36,551 nucleotides of DNA from Nitrospirota bacterium (GTDB lineage: Bacteria; Nitrospirota; Thermodesulfovibrionia; Thermodesulfovibrionales; Magnetobacteriaceae), in contig JADFXD010000024.1 of the NCBI GenBank assembly GCA_015233725.1, forward strand, positions 1 through 36,551. The letters run 5' to 3'. Positions 23,776-35,500 of the stretch are shown here, in pieces. Each line of letters starts with the position of its first letter. Position 1 is the first letter of the stretch. Made by a program: the position numbers and the translations under genes. Below the pieces are notes generated by a model. The model saw only the letters and a list, made by a program, of their open reading frames with translations. It was not told the origin of the DNA and made no database searches.

Positions 23776-25343
23776 GTACCCACCTGCCTCTTAAGTTTCA
23801 TTCTCTTTGCATAGCCAACGATACCTGCCAGGCTAACTATGTTTATTATTATGAAGTACGCAACAGCGCGTGTAAAAGTCATATCCCTCTTCTTAGTTGT
23901 CCGCATAAAGACAAACTTATCAAGGGTTCTGTCATATTTTTGCATTTTTTCTGTTGGGGGTTCTGCCTTTGGTTGCTCATATTTTTCAGCGGCGATAGTC
24001 AAGACCCTCCTTCGCTCAAATCCATTGCCTGCGGCAGTTATCTCGATCTTGTAGTTCCCATCTTTCATTGGTATAAACTGATTTACGTACAACACCCTGC
24101 TACCCTTTACTGCCATCCTTGAATCTAACGATAAGCTCGTCTTAATGCCATCAGGTCCAAGGACCTCGGCCTTAACTGTAATGTCAGATAACATCTGCTC
24201 CAGGTTCAACGCTAAATCGTCCAGCTTGAACCACGCCTCTAACAACAGAGGCTTGCCAGTGTCCTGATACAGGTCTTCCATGTTTACCTCTAACCTTAGA
24301 CCTGTCCAGATATATGCCATGTTTTCTCGCCCGTAGCCGAGATTTAAGCTCCATGCTCCAGGCATAGGGTCCTTAATCTTGATGACATCAAGGGTGTCTG
24401 ACACCAACCAATCAACGCCCTCTATTTTCTTATCCGGGAGATATTTCATGCCCTCTGGGTCATCAAGGGAGAGCTGCTTGGTTGGTGAGTTTTTCTTTAT
24501 GACAAAGGCGATGGCCCTGATTGATTCGTCTATCTTTATCTTGGGCTTTTCTATCGGTATCATCATCGGGGAGGTGAGGTTTTCAAATATTGACGCAAAC
24601 CTCATATATATGCCAGAGGCCTGGCGCACGGGATAAAAAAATCCACCGGTAGCCTTGTAAAAAGCGCCACTGGACTTCGCTGGCTCCTTCTCTGCCTTAT
24701 CTCCAATGGCTATTGCAAACACCTTGATCCCGTTGTCCTTGAGGGTCTTCTCTATGACCCTGTCCTTGCCAAGAGCCTCTTCAACGTCAGATTTAGCATC
24801 GTAGAGCAGTATAATGGTCCCTACTGTCCCCGCGGCTGTAAGGGGCGATTTTGATCCTTTGTTATCGCCCTTGGTCAGCATCTTTATTGCGCTGTCTATG
24901 GCCTCTGTGACGTTAGCCTTATCCGCCTGCTCCTTACCTTGCTCCTTACCTAACTGTTTAGATGGCTGTTTACCTGGCTGTTTAGATGACTCTGGCCAGG
25001 ATATCTTGTCAATTGTCTTAAACAGGGTCTCTCTATCGCTATTATTACCTACGGCAGTTAGATCACTCAACGACTCTGCCTTATCAGCGAACCGGATGAC
25101 CCCGACCCTGTCGTTTTTCCCTAACAGGGTAATAAACATCTTGGCGGCGGGGGCAAACAGCATCCTGGGATCAACCTCTCTCATCCGTCCTGACCCCTCA
25201 ACCGCTATGACTACGTTCAAACCCCTTACCACATCCAGTCCATGATTAGCATCCCCACAGGCCTGGTCGTAACTACAGATAACAGACAACATCACTATGT
25301 ATATGCCATAGCCTAATATCCGTCTGTTAAACCAAACAGTCAT
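23772..25343 (-). CDS. vWA-like envelope protein with degenerate MIDAS
   Basis: The 523-residue protein has an N-terminal hydrophobic signal (about 10-25). A von Willebrand A-like domain (about 40-260) follows, then a beta-rich region with VYxxT-like strands and a C-terminal membrane segment (AVAYFIIINIVSLAGIVGYA) ending in KRMKLKRQVGT, which suits a periplasmic domain with a cytoplasmic tail. The metal-site motif is EGSGRM (49-54) rather than DxSxS, so the first Asp and second Ser are changed, although NVTEAI and LLYDAKSD keep later ligand positions. An inserted Lys/Gln-rich run (KQPGKQPSKQLGKEQGKEQ) lies between vWA strands, and a dispersed palindromic element encodes SPLTAAG. It overlaps the coiled-coil gene by four bases. 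Confidence 0.8.
   Translation of the reverse strand: MTVWFNRRILGYGIYIVMLSVICSYDQACGDANHGLDVVRGLNVVIAVEGSGRMREVDPRMLFAPAAKMFITLLGKNDRVGVIRFADKAESLSDLTAVGNNSDRETLFKTIDKISWPESSKQPGKQPSKQLGKEQGKEQADKANVTEAIDSAIKMLTKGDNKGSKSPLTAAGTVGTIILLYDAKSDVEEALGKDRVIEKTLKDNGIKVFAIAIGDKAEKEPAKSSGAFYKATGGFFYPVRQASGIYMRFASIFENLTSPMMIPIEKPKIKIDESIRAIAFVIKKNSPTKQLSLDDPEGMKYLPDKKIEGVDWLVSDTLDVIKIKDPMPGAWSLNLGYGRENMAYIWTGLRLEVNMEDLYQDTGKPLLLEAWFKLDDLALNLEQMLSDITVKAEVLGPDGIKTSLSLDSRMAVKGSRVLYVNQFIPMKDGNYKIEITAAGNGFERRRVLTIAAEKYEQPKAEPPTEKMQKYDRTLDKFVFMRTTKKRDMTFTRAVAYFIIINIVSLAGIVGYAKRMKLKRQVGT
24828..24855 (+). repeat. Coding palindromic element, copy in the vWA gene
   Basis: CCCCGCGGCTGTAAGGGGCG aligns with CCCGCAACTGTAAGGAGC at 28399 with a few changes. 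On the coding strand it is read as KSPLTAAG, the same frame as SLLTVAG in the nuoG-like gene. Confidence 0.5.
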
Positions 25344-25449
25344 GTTTCAAGGTCTACTCTCATTAATCATATTTATCGGCAGGTCAGGTTCTTTTCTTAG
25401 GGGTTTTAAGTACCTGAACACAGATATTTATAACATTAGGATTAAGAAT

Positions 25450-25515
25450 AATGGGGTCAAGGGCACTGGTGCCCTTGCAGGGGGGTCTGAGGGGGGGCGG
25501 AGCCGCCCCCTTTTT
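25450..25515 (+). repeat. GC-rich dual-hairpin module, copy e
   Basis: Starting ATGGGGTCAAGGGCAC, this contains hairpin 1 with compensatory changes (CAAGGGCACTGGTGCCCTTG) and hairpin 2 (GGGGGCGGAGCCGCCCCC), then TTTTTATCTCTTCTTG. The tail end lies 11 bp from the secA stop. The paired base changes in hairpin 1 argue that the structure is maintained. Confidence 0.75.
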
Positions 25516-25526
25516 ATCTCTTCTTG

Positions 25527-28322
<2,796 letters not shown>

Positions 28323-28398
28323 TATTTACCCTCTGCCTGAGTCAATCATTGCTGTCAATCAATGCTGCACGTTATTCGTTATCTAAAAAATCCATCAT

Positions 28399-28424
28399 GC
28401 CCGCAACTGTAAGGAGCTAATCAT
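28399..28424 (+). repeat. Palindromic element, non-coding copy in the secA leader
   Basis: GCCCGCAACTGTAAGGAGC is the same core as the coding copies. It lies in the transcribed leader of secA, just downstream of the predicted transcription start, on the opposite strand. Confidence 0.65.
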
Positions 28425-28430
28425 TACTAT

Positions 28431-28459
28431 GTTATATAATAATTTATAGTCTATGTCAA
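28431..28459 (-). promoter_or_regulatory. secA promoter
   Basis: On the minus strand, consensus TTGACA (28459-28454) and TATAAC (28436-28431) are separated by exactly 17 bases. Transcription would begin near 28424, giving a leader of about 100 bases before the secA ATG. Confidence 0.7.
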
Positions 28460-28620
28460 CAACTTTTTTTTTGCAAACTTTTTCTGTTCGGTAATTACTA
28501 ATGAGCTCGTTTGTCCCATAACCATCCTCCTTGAAGATTAATGGCAATGCCAACTCTTAAACTTTCCACACCAGACCCGCTTAGTTAGGTGCATAAACTT
28601 TTCATGCTGGCAAGTACATA

Positions 28621-28695
28621 ATTATGGGGTCAAGGGCACTGGTCCCCTTGCGGGAAGGGGTCTGAGGGGGAGGGCAGCGCCATCCCCCTGCTTTT
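28621..28695 (+). repeat. GC-rich dual-hairpin module, copy f
   Basis: ATTATGGGGTCAAGGGCACT starts the copy. Hairpin 1 is slightly imperfect, and hairpin 2 is GGGGGAGGGCAGCGCCATCCCCC. A polypyrimidine tail (CTTTTCTTCTCCCCC) reaches the proS stop at 28714. Confidence 0.7.
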
Positions 28696-28713
28696 CTTCT
28701 CCCCCTTCTTTTC

Positions 28714-30378
28714 CTAAAAGGAGTCTAATACCTGTTCTATGGTATGCTTTTCTGTTTGGCCGGTCTTTCGGCGTTTTATCTCAACGAGGCCTTCCTTGAG
28801 GCTCTTGGGGCCGAGGATTATCTGACGGGGGATTCCGAGGAGATCGGCATCCTTGAACTTTACGCCCGCCCGCTCGTCCCTGTCATCGAGGAGCACCTCG
28901 ATCGACCGATTTGTCAGCTCGGTGTACAGTCTCTCGGAGACGCTCATGGTCTGAGCGTCGTTGACGTTGAGCGGTATGATCTCCACATCAAAGGGAGCGA
29001 TACTCTCAGGCCACATCATACCGTGTACGTCGTGATGCTGCTCGATGGCGGCGGCGGCTATCCGGGCTGGACCTATCCCGTAGCTCCCCATGACGATAGG
29101 CACCTCCACGCCGTCCTTGTTCAGATACACGGCGTCAAGCGCCGTCGAGTATTTTGTGCCGAGCTTAAAGATATTGCCTATCTCTATCACCGGCTCTGTC
29201 CTCAACGAGCCGTCACAGTGTGGACAACCATCCCCGGCCTTTGCCAGGTGTATGTCGTGCCACTCCGGCTGAAAGTCAACACCGGGCCGGATGCCCTTGA
29301 CGTGATGATCGACCTTGTTGGCCCCACTTACGTAGACACCGGCGCTGATAGCATTGTCGGCGATTATACGCAGCTTGTGTCCCATCGGGCCGATAAATCC
29401 TGCCTCCACGCCAAGGATGGCCTTGACCTCGTCCTTGTGGGCGGGTCTGAAGTTGCCAATTATGCGGTTGACCTTCTTTTCGTGAAGCACCTGATCGCCC
29501 CTGATCAGGGCCAGCACAGGGGCAGTGTCACTGATGAGGAGCAGGCTCTTGATGAAGTTCTCCGCCCCGATCCCCATAAATCTTGATACCTCCTCAACCG
29601 TCCTCTTCTGCGGGGTAGACACCTCCTGCCGGGACGTCTCCTCGTACTGATGCACCTTAGAGACCGACACCGCCAGTTCCACGTTTGCCGCATACCCGCA
29701 GGAGCCACAGATGGCCACCTCGTCCTCACCCGCCAGCGACGGAGCCATGTACTCGTGGGCCGTCGCCCCTCCCATCATGCCAGGGTCGGACTCAACCCGG
29801 TAGAAATCCAATCCGCACCGCTTAAATATCCTGTCATATGCCTCGATGTGCAGGTCGTAGTTTCTTTGCAGGCCATCGTCATCGACATCGAAGCTGTAGC
29901 TGTCATTCATGATGAATTCGCGCGTCCTGAGCACCCCGCTCTTGGGTCGTGCCTCATCGCGCACCTTGGTCTGAATCTGATACCACACCTGGGGCATGTC
30001 CCTGTAGGAGCGGATCTCCCTGGAGGCCAGCCACGTCATGACCTCCTCGTGTGTCATGGCCAGACACATGTCGCGTCCCGTCCGGTCTTTTAGCCGGAAC
30101 ATCTCTTCTTTGATCTCATACCACCGGCCAGTCTTCTGCCACACCTCCGCCGGATGAAGCACCGGCATCGAAAGCTCCTGCGCCCCGATGCGGTTGAGCT
30201 CCTGCCGTATGATGTTGTTGATCCTGTTTAAGACCCTCCAGAACAGTGGCAGATATATGTACAGCCCGGAGGCCAACTGCCTCACGTATCCCCCCCTGAG
30301 CAACAGGACGTGACTTATCGCCTCAGCATCGGAGGGCATCTCCTTTAGGGTTGGTATTAATGTCTTTGAGTAGCGCAT
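28714..30378 (-). CDS. proS: Prolyl-tRNA synthetase (bacterial type)
   Basis: ProS charges tRNA-Pro. The 554-residue protein has the class II motifs: motif 2 in TKVRDEARPKSGVLRTREFIMND and motif 3 in GSYGIGPARIAAA. The inserted YbaK-like editing domain (about 235-380) that removes mischarged alanine is present between them, so it is the long bacterial form. CGSCGYAANVE precedes the editing domain. The C-terminal anticodon-binding domain ends HTIEQVLDSF. AGGAG lies seven bases before the ATG. hemL ends only 21 bp upstream on the same strand, so the two are probably co-transcribed. Confidence 0.96.
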   Translation of the reverse strand: MRYSKTLIPTLKEMPSDAEAISHVLLLRGGYVRQLASGLYIYLPLFWRVLNRINNIIRQELNRIGAQELSMPVLHPAEVWQKTGRWYEIKEEMFRLKDRTGRDMCLAMTHEEVMTWLASREIRSYRDMPQVWYQIQTKVRDEARPKSGVLRTREFIMNDSYSFDVDDDGLQRNYDLHIEAYDRIFKRCGLDFYRVESDPGMMGGATAHEYMAPSLAGEDEVAICGSCGYAANVELAVSVSKVHQYEETSRQEVSTPQKRTVEEVSRFMGIGAENFIKSLLLISDTAPVLALIRGDQVLHEKKVNRIIGNFRPAHKDEVKAILGVEAGFIGPMGHKLRIIADNAISAGVYVSGANKVDHHVKGIRPGVDFQPEWHDIHLAKAGDGCPHCDGSLRTEPVIEIGNIFKLGTKYSTALDAVYLNKDGVEVPIVMGSYGIGPARIAAAAIEQHHDVHGMMWPESIAPFDVEIIPLNVNDAQTMSVSERLYTELTNRSIEVLLDDRDERAGVKFKDADLLGIPRQIILGPKSLKEGLVEIKRRKTGQTEKHTIEQVLDSF

Positions 30379-30399
30379 TTGTTCTCCTGTCTTCTTTTA

Positions 30400-31686
30400 C
30401 TATAGGGCTTTAAGGGACTTGAAGGCGGCCTTTACGGTGTCCTCGATATTGTCCTCTGTGTGTGCCAAAGAGATGAAGCCGGCCTCAAACTGAGACGGGG
30501 CCATATACACACCCTCTTGCAGCATAAGCCTGAAAAAGCGTCCAAATCGCTCGGTATCCGATTTGAGGGCTGTGTCGTAGTCAAAGACCTCTCTGTCGTT
30601 AAAGTACTGGCAGAACATCGTACCCACGCGGTAGAACCTCGTGTTGGCCCCTGCCCTTTTGGAGGCATCGACTAGCCCCTCTTGCAACGATCGCGCCGTC
30701 TGCTCGAGTTTGTCGTATACACCCGGTTCCATGAGGAGTCTCAGGGTCTTGATCCCGGCGGTCATGGCTATGGGATTGCCCGATAAGGTGCCAGCCTGAT
30801 AGACCGGCCCCTCCGGCGCTATCAACGCCATGATCTCCCTCTTTCCACCGTATGCCCCAACCGGCAGACCTCCACCGATGACCTTTCCAAGGCACGTCAT
30901 GTCAGGGGTGATGCCATACAACGCCTGAGCGCCGCCGAGGGCAACCCTGAACCCCGTCAGGACCTCATCAAAGATGAGCACGACATCGTACTTGGCAGAT
31001 AGCTCCCTGAGTCGTTGGAGGAATCCGTCCCTGGGCAGGACACAGCCAATGTTACCGATCACGGGTTCAAGGATTATACAGGCGATTTCCTTGTGCTGTT
31101 GTGTGATAACGGTCTCTATGGCATTCAGGTCGTTAAATGGCAGCGTTATGGTAGCGGCTGCAAAGGATTGCGGGACGCCCGGGCTGGTAGGGATCGACAG
31201 GGTCGTAGCGCCCGAACCGGCCTTGACCAGCAAGCCATCGGCGTGGCCGTGATAGCAGCCCTCAAACTTGATTATCTTGTCCTTTTTCGTAAATGCCCTG
31301 GCCGCCCTGATGGCGCTCATTGTGGCCTCGGTGCCGGAGCTGACAAAGCGCACCTTGTCCATCGAGGGATAGAGTCCTATGACGAGTTCGGCCAGTTCCA
31401 CCTCGAGCGCCGTTGGGGCGCCGTAGCTCGTACCGTTTTCGACGGCCTTCTTGATGGCCTCAACCACGGCTGGATGGGCGTGTCCGAGGATCATCGGGCC
31501 CCAGGACAGGACGTAATCGATGTAGGCGTTGTCATCGACGTCGTAGACCTTAGACCCCTGTGCACGCGCGATAAATAGCGGGTTTCCACCCACCGCCTTA
31601 TACGCCCTCACGGGGCTGTTTACACCGCCAGGGATCAGTTGCTGCGCCCTGGTAAATAATTCGTTTGATATCGTATTCTTTCTCAT
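30400..31686 (-). CDS. hemL: Glutamate-1-semialdehyde 2,1-aminomutase
   Basis: HemL is a PLP enzyme that converts glutamate-1-semialdehyde to 5-aminolevulinate, the last step of the C5 route to haem, sirohaem and cobalamin. The 428-residue protein is full length. PLP lysine K268 lies in [46 protein letters not shown] and [11 protein letters not shown] are family hallmarks. There is no ribosome site. The ATG lies inside an inverted repeat, ATGCTA-N6-TAGCAT (31685-31702), which could affect initiation. It is followed by proS after 21 bp. Confidence 0.96.
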   Translation of the reverse strand: MRKNTISNELFTRAQQLIPGGVNSPVRAYKAVGGNPLFIARAQGSKVYDVDDNAYIDYVLSWGPMILGHAHPAVVEAIKKAVENGTSYGAPTALEVELAELVIGLYPSMDKVRFVSSGTEATMSAIRAARAFTKKDKIIKFEGCYHGHADGLLVKAGSGATTLSIPTSPGVPQSFAAATITLPFNDLNAIETVITQQHKEIACIILEPVIGNIGCVLPRDGFLQRLRELSAKYDVVLIFDEVLTGFRVALGGAQALYGITPDMTCLGKVIGGGLPVGAYGGKREIMALIAPEGPVYQAGTLSGNPIAMTAGIKTLRLLMEPGVYDKLEQTARSLQEGLVDASKRAGANTRFYRVGTMFCQYFNDREVFDYDTALKSDTERFGRFFRLMLQEGVYMAPSQFEAGFISLAHTEDNIEDTVKAAFKSLKAL

Positions 31687-31702
31687 GCTATTATGTTAGC
31701 AT
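31685..31702. promoter_or_regulatory. Inverted repeat overlapping the hemL start
   Basis: ATGCTA and TAGCAT flank TTATGT and include the first bases of the hemL start codon. The position would suit translational or transcriptional control, but no binding protein is suggested by the sequence. Confidence 0.3.
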
Positions 31703-31805
31703 AAATGAGGAGTTGGTGGGTAGTAGGCAATTGGGCGCCTGTTTTTTTTTCCATTGTTTATGTTACACTATCGCCTACAAAATGATTCATGTTAAGGAGG
31801 ACTAA

Positions 31806-32231
31806 ATGGGCGTTAAATGCGACATAATTGTTTTTCACTGTATGGATCCGCGTTTATACGGCAAGATCAAGGAGTGGATGAATGATCAGGGGTTTGCCTG
31901 CGAATACTTTGACAGGGTCTCCATAGCCGGCTCTACAATGGACTTGGTTCACGGGCCACATCAGGTACGTGAATTCTTATTAAAGCAGCTCGTGGCTGCC
32001 AGACAGTTGCACAGTATCAATCATGTGCTCTTGTTTCATCATAGCGATTGTGGGGCATATAGTATGACCTGTAACCACTCCTCACTGGAGGAGGAAAGAG
32101 CCTGCCAGCTACATGATATGCACAAGGCAGAGATCATAATCAGGTCCGAATTCCCCGACCTGGACGTAACAAAAGTCTGGATAACAATAAACAACCAAAG
32201 CCACGCTGTAGAGAGTTTTGAGGTTGTTTAA
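31806..32231 (+). CDS. Beta-carbonic-anhydrase-like protein
   Basis: The 141-residue protein keeps the beta-carbonic anhydrase zinc-site pattern in reduced form: HCMDPRL near the N-terminus (C12, with the D14/R16 pair) and FHHSDCGAY (H79, C82). It lacks the long N- and C-terminal parts of classical enzymes, and the spacing fits the short carbonic-anhydrase-like family sometimes called Pro_CA_2. It may hydrate CO2 or act on a related small substrate. A strong AAGGAGGAC site precedes the ATG, within the phrase TTCATGTTAAGGAG that also occurs before the first gene of the window. It is monocistronic, between divergent hemL and a convergent kinase-like gene. Confidence 0.75.
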   Translation: MGVKCDIIVFHCMDPRLYGKIKEWMNDQGFACEYFDRVSIAGSTMDLVHGPHQVREFLLKQLVAARQLHSINHVLLFHHSDCGAYSMTCNHSSLEEERACQLHDMHKAEIIIRSEFPDLDVTKVWITINNQSHAVESFEVV

Positions 32232-32244
32232 CGCTATAGACAAC

Positions 32245-33069
32245 TTATCTATAGGTTGAGGATATCTGCCTGAGAAAGTCCTCCGTCACCTGCACCTCTA
32301 CCGTGGTCACCCCTGGGAGCTTTAGCGCTATATCCTTGATCTCGGAGACACGCCGGTCCTTTTCCTTTTCGAGCGCCCTCGTATGGACAAACACCTCTCC
32401 CTCAACAGCCCGGACGTTGACAGCGGGGTCAATGTCGATCAGGGCAACACGCACCCTGCAGGCCAACTCTATGTTTGCGATACACCCGATGGAGTACGTC
32501 ATTGGCTGAAACTTCTTGGCAGAGGCCGTCTCCGAAATTATCCTCACCGCGTCTTCAATGCTTATCTGACCGAGGTTTAAGACTATGTCGTAGAGGCTTG
32601 GGTCGGAGTCGTCGATGTTATAAAAGGTCTTTGCCCACTCCCTGTGCTCCTTGTCCTCCTTGTCGATGCTCTTTCTGGCATCCTTTTCTGAAACGCCATC
32701 CCTTTCGGTCTTAAAGAGTATCCGGTCGGCCATTGGAGCCACGATGCAGACCTTCAGGATGTGCGAAACACCCTGGATCAATATGTGTCCCGCCGGACCA
32801 TGATACACGATGTTGTCCTTCATGATGTACCGGATCAGGGTGGCCTGAAAGTAGGCTATGTACTTACGTCTAAGGTCGGCGGACATCCCAAAGAGTGATG
32901 GAGCACGCTCAAGGGCGCTGGTCATCTTTGCCACAGGGACATTGTACTGATTGGCAGCGGCTTCTATTACCTCCTGTCCTATGCAGGCATACCCCATCTT
33001 CTCCGATACGTGTTGTGCTATCTCCTTGCCATGACTGTACAGCGCCCTCGTTATTGTAATAACTGACAT
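32245..33069 (-). CDS. Cytidylate-kinase-like protein with C-terminal BON-like domain
   Basis: Residues 1-200 resemble the cytidylate-kinase-like family: ITITRALYSHGKEIAQHVSEKMGY at the start, an E-V-I-E helix, GHILIQGVSHILKVCIVAP, and the ERDGVSEKDARKSIDKEDKEHREWAKTFY lid with arginines. The usual P-loop GxxxSGKS is replaced by SRALYSHGKE-like RALYSHGKE, as in that family. Residues about 200-270 look like a BON domain (VRVALIDIDPAVNVRAVEGEV to GVTTVEVQV), a fold linked to membranes or phospholipid. GGGAGGA precedes the ATG. It follows the SulP gene by 10 bp, so the two are co-transcribed and may work together in anion uptake or its regulation. Confidence 0.72.
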   Translation of the reverse strand: MSVITITRALYSHGKEIAQHVSEKMGYACIGQEVIEAAANQYNVPVAKMTSALERAPSLFGMSADLRRKYIAYFQATLIRYIMKDNIVYHGPAGHILIQGVSHILKVCIVAPMADRILFKTERDGVSEKDARKSIDKEDKEHREWAKTFYNIDDSDPSLYDIVLNLGQISIEDAVRIISETASAKKFQPMTYSIGCIANIELACRVRVALIDIDPAVNVRAVEGEVFVHTRALEKEKDRRVSEIKDIALKLPGVTTVEVQVTEDFLRQISSTYR

Positions 33070-33079
33070 ATTCCTCCCT

Positions 33080-35275
33080 CTATTTGTTTAAGTAGCATAC
33101 CTTAATCAGCGGACAGTCCTTTTCAGAGCTGTTTTGATGAGCAACGGCGTGTATGACTTCAATGGCCTTGGCCTCTGTCCTGAATATATGGTCTTCTCCG
33201 ATCTTTTTATAGAGCCCAGTGCGCCTTACCACATCAAGCACCTGGTCCTTTAGTCCAACAAAGGAGACGTCTATACCTCGGTCGCGCAATCTGTCTACCA
33301 GGATACCAAGGGTCTCCTCGCCTGAGGCGTCTACCTCGTTTATACCCTCGCCACAGATGATGATGTGTCTTAGGTTTGGTTTTTCTGCCACAATGGAGAG
33401 TATCTGGTCCTCAAGGTAGCTCGTGTTGGCAAAGAACAGCGAACCATCAAAGCTGATGGCGTTTACATGCTCACACCTGTTTAGGCCAAACAGGTCGGTG
33501 TTACGCAGCGTGCCATCCTCGTGCCGGGACAACACGGCAACGGGTGGTTTCATGTTACGGTAGAGGTAGTGCCCCAGTGAAAATGCCACCCCGGCCATGA
33601 TACCCTTATCAAGGTGAGGCGCAAAGGCGATGGTAAAGGCAAAGGTTATCAAGGCGGTAATCCCGTCATATCTTTGCGCGTGCCATGTGTGTAATATCCC
33701 ACGGACGTTGATGAGACCTATGACGGCCATCATGATAACAGAGGCCAGGACGGATTGAGGCAGGTGATACAACAAGGGCGTAAAAAACATCAGCGTAATC
33801 AACACCAGTGCGCTTGTAAAGACACTGGATAACCCCGTAATCGCCCCAGCCTGCAGGTTAACCGCCGAGCGCGAAAACGACCCAGATACCGCATAGCTCT
33901 TGCCCATGGAGCCAACTATGTTTGCCAGCCCCTGTCCTATAAGCTCCTGGTTTGGGTCAAGCCGCTGCCCCGTCCTCGTGGCCATGGCCTTGGCGATGGA
34001 GATGGCCTCCATAAAGCCCAAAAGTGATATAATAATTGCCGTAGGAAAGATCGTAAGCAGGATGTTTAAATCCACCTTGGGCAAGGCAAACGCCGGCATC
34101 CCCTTGGGTATAGCGCCCAGGACTGCCCCTCCGCCATTAAATACCAGCGAGTCTGCCTTAAACGGCTTGTTGCCAACCCTCAGATGCCAGACCTTACCTT
34201 CTTTTATCTTATCAGAATCGCTCCTTACAGTTGCTGGGGCAGAATCACTCCGTACCGTTGCGGGGCTGTCTGAGACCTCATCTCTTGTGTAAAAGAGCAT
34301 ACCGGCCTCAGCAGTCTTAACCGCCTCAAACTTATAGCTCCGCAGACGCTTTCGATACAACCTGGCATCCTGCTTTAACTCCTCGATGCTGGCATTGAGT
34401 TTTTGTATCTTGTGGTTCATCTCGAGGATATCGATGGGCTGTGTCCCCTTCCTGCCCTTTATCGTGTTTAGCTCGCTTGTCAGTTCCGAGCGTTGTGTGG
34501 AGGAGTCCTCGATCTTTTTCAGGATATCGTTGTACTGGGCCATCTTTTCAACCACCGCACTTGTTGTTATCTCCGACAACCTCCCCTTGTGTACCTCCTC
34601 ATAGCTGGTCAGCCATGAGATGAACGTCGTTAAAGCCACAGCGATAAGGACGTTGGGGAGCCTGGGATTTATCTTTCTAAGGCCGATCATGATTATAAAC
34701 GATAGGCAGGCAAGGGCGAGGGTAGGCCAATGGGTGTACTCAATAGCCGCCATTATAACATTATAAACGGTTTCGTAGTGATGTTCGGCGCTATCGACGT
34801 TTACGCCAAAGAGGTTTCCAAGCTGCGACGTTGCGATGATCAAGGCCGCCGCGTTAGTAAATCCGATAACGGCCGGATGTGACAGGAAGTTTACAACAAA
34901 ACCAAGCCTGAATATCCCCAGCGAGAGTTGGAATATCCCCACTGACAGTGCAAGCAGTACCGAATAGGCAATAAACGCCTCCCCACCCTTTGTGGCTAAT
35001 GGCTCCAGGGAGGCCGCGCTCATCAGTGACACCACCGCAACCGGTCCAGTGGCCAGTTGACGGCTCGAACCAAACAGCGCCGCTGTCAAAGGCGGCAGAA
35101 AAGCGGCATACAGTCCATAGTACGCCGGCAGCCCGGCAAGCTGCGCATACGCCATCGACTGCGGCACAAGCACCAACGCTACCGTGATACCCGCAATCAG
35201 GTCTGCCCTGAGGGTCGCTCCGTTGTAACCCTTAAGCCACTGAAGAAACGGCAATACCCTCTTTAGTCTGTCCAC
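33080..35275 (-). CDS. SulP-family anion permease with STAS domain and a large inserted region
   Basis: The 731-residue protein has the SulP/SLC26 fold: the family signature GLPAYYGLYAAFLPPLTAALFGSSRQLATGPVA, further membrane segments, and a C-terminal STAS domain (about 600-720) with EGINEVDASGEETL. It should import sulphate, bicarbonate or another anion. Unusually, about 160 residues (224-385) lie between membrane segments where relatives have a short loop. This part starts with a coiled coil (KKIEDSSTQRSELTSELN and MNHKIQKLNASIEELKQDARLYRKRL). It includes two tandem copies of a repeat-derived peptide (PATVRSDS) and rejoins at AIPKGMPAFALP. The start has no clear ribosome site. Confidence 0.9.
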   Translation of the reverse strand: MDRLKRVLPFLQWLKGYNGATLRADLIAGITVALVLVPQSMAYAQLAGLPAYYGLYAAFLPPLTAALFGSSRQLATGPVAVVSLMSAASLEPLATKGGEAFIAYSVLLALSVGIFQLSLGIFRLGFVVNFLSHPAVIGFTNAAALIIATSQLGNLFGVNVDSAEHHYETVYNVIMAAIEYTHWPTLALACLSFIIMIGLRKINPRLPNVLIAVALTTFISWLTSYEEVHKGRLSEITTSAVVEKMAQYNDILKKIEDSSTQRSELTSELNTIKGRKGTQPIDILEMNHKIQKLNASIEELKQDARLYRKRLRSYKFEAVKTAEAGMLFYTRDEVSDSPATVRSDSAPATVRSDSDKIKEGKVWHLRVGNKPFKADSLVFNGGGAVLGAIPKGMPAFALPKVDLNILLTIFPTAIIISLLGFMEAISIAKAMATRTGQRLDPNQELIGQGLANIVGSMGKSYAVSGSFSRSAVNLQAGAITGLSSVFTSALVLITLMFFTPLLYHLPQSVLASVIMMAVIGLINVRGILHTWHAQRYDGITALITFAFTIAFAPHLDKGIMAGVAFSLGHYLYRNMKPPVAVLSRHEDGTLRNTDLFGLNRCEHVNAISFDGSLFFANTSYLEDQILSIVAEKPNLRHIIICGEGINEVDASGEETLGILVDRLRDRGIDVSFVGLKDQVLDVVRRTGLYKKIGEDHIFRTEAKAIEVIHAVAHQNSSEKDCPLIKVCYLNK
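34214..34267 (-). repeat. Two tandem copies of the coding palindromic element in sulP
   Basis: Two 27-bp units (34214-34240 and 34241-34267) share AGAATCRCTCCKTACMGTTGC. On the coding strand they read SPATVRSDS and APATVRSDS. The right-hand unit is more diverged, so the duplication is not brand new. Confidence 0.7.
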
Positions 35276-35361
35276 ATATCTACCATGACCAACTTAACTT
35301 GCACGTAGGATTATAACATATACTTACAAAATTATCACAATAAAAAAAAGAAGGGAAAGAA

Positions 35362-35434
35362 AGAAGGAGGGACGCCTGGCCGCCCCCTCCTCAGACCTCC
35401 CCTGCAAGGGGGCCAGCCCCCTTGACCCCATAAT
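35362..35434 (-). repeat. GC-rich dual-hairpin module, copy g
   Basis: On the minus strand this starts ATTATGGGGTCAAGGGGGC with perfect hairpin 1. Its second hairpin is of the GGCGGCCAGGCGTC type, also seen in the terminator at 19540, followed by a polypyrimidine tail. It lies between the divergent sulP and hicBA genes. Confidence 0.75.
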
Positions 35435-35500
35435 AGCGGACGTTGGGTAATTAGCTCGCGGGGAGATGAATTTTGATGACGTGAATTTTTATAGTGGATG

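Larger units (their letters stand above)
28323..28713. other. Intergenic region between secA and proS
   Basis: These 391 bases hold the secA leader with a dispersed palindromic element (28399-28424) and the minus-strand secA promoter (28431-28459). An AT-rich tract without visible genes (28460-28610) and repeat module copy f at the proS end follow. I see no open frame with a ribosome site and no RNA gene. Confidence 0.6.

Noticed and set aside
24928-24995. Further copies of the palindromic element (CTCCTTAC phrases) in the vWA gene
   Set aside because: These belong to a short Lys/Gln-rich tandem run (KQPGKQPSKQLGKEQ) and lack the rest of the element core.
28744-29586. Long open frame on the plus strand inside proS
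   Set aside because: It is antisense to conserved ProS motifs and shows no protein-family signature.
31060-31085. tRNA-like phrase GGGTTCAAGGATTATAC
   Set aside because: It lies inside conserved hemL coding sequence and no acceptor or anticodon stems can be drawn around it.
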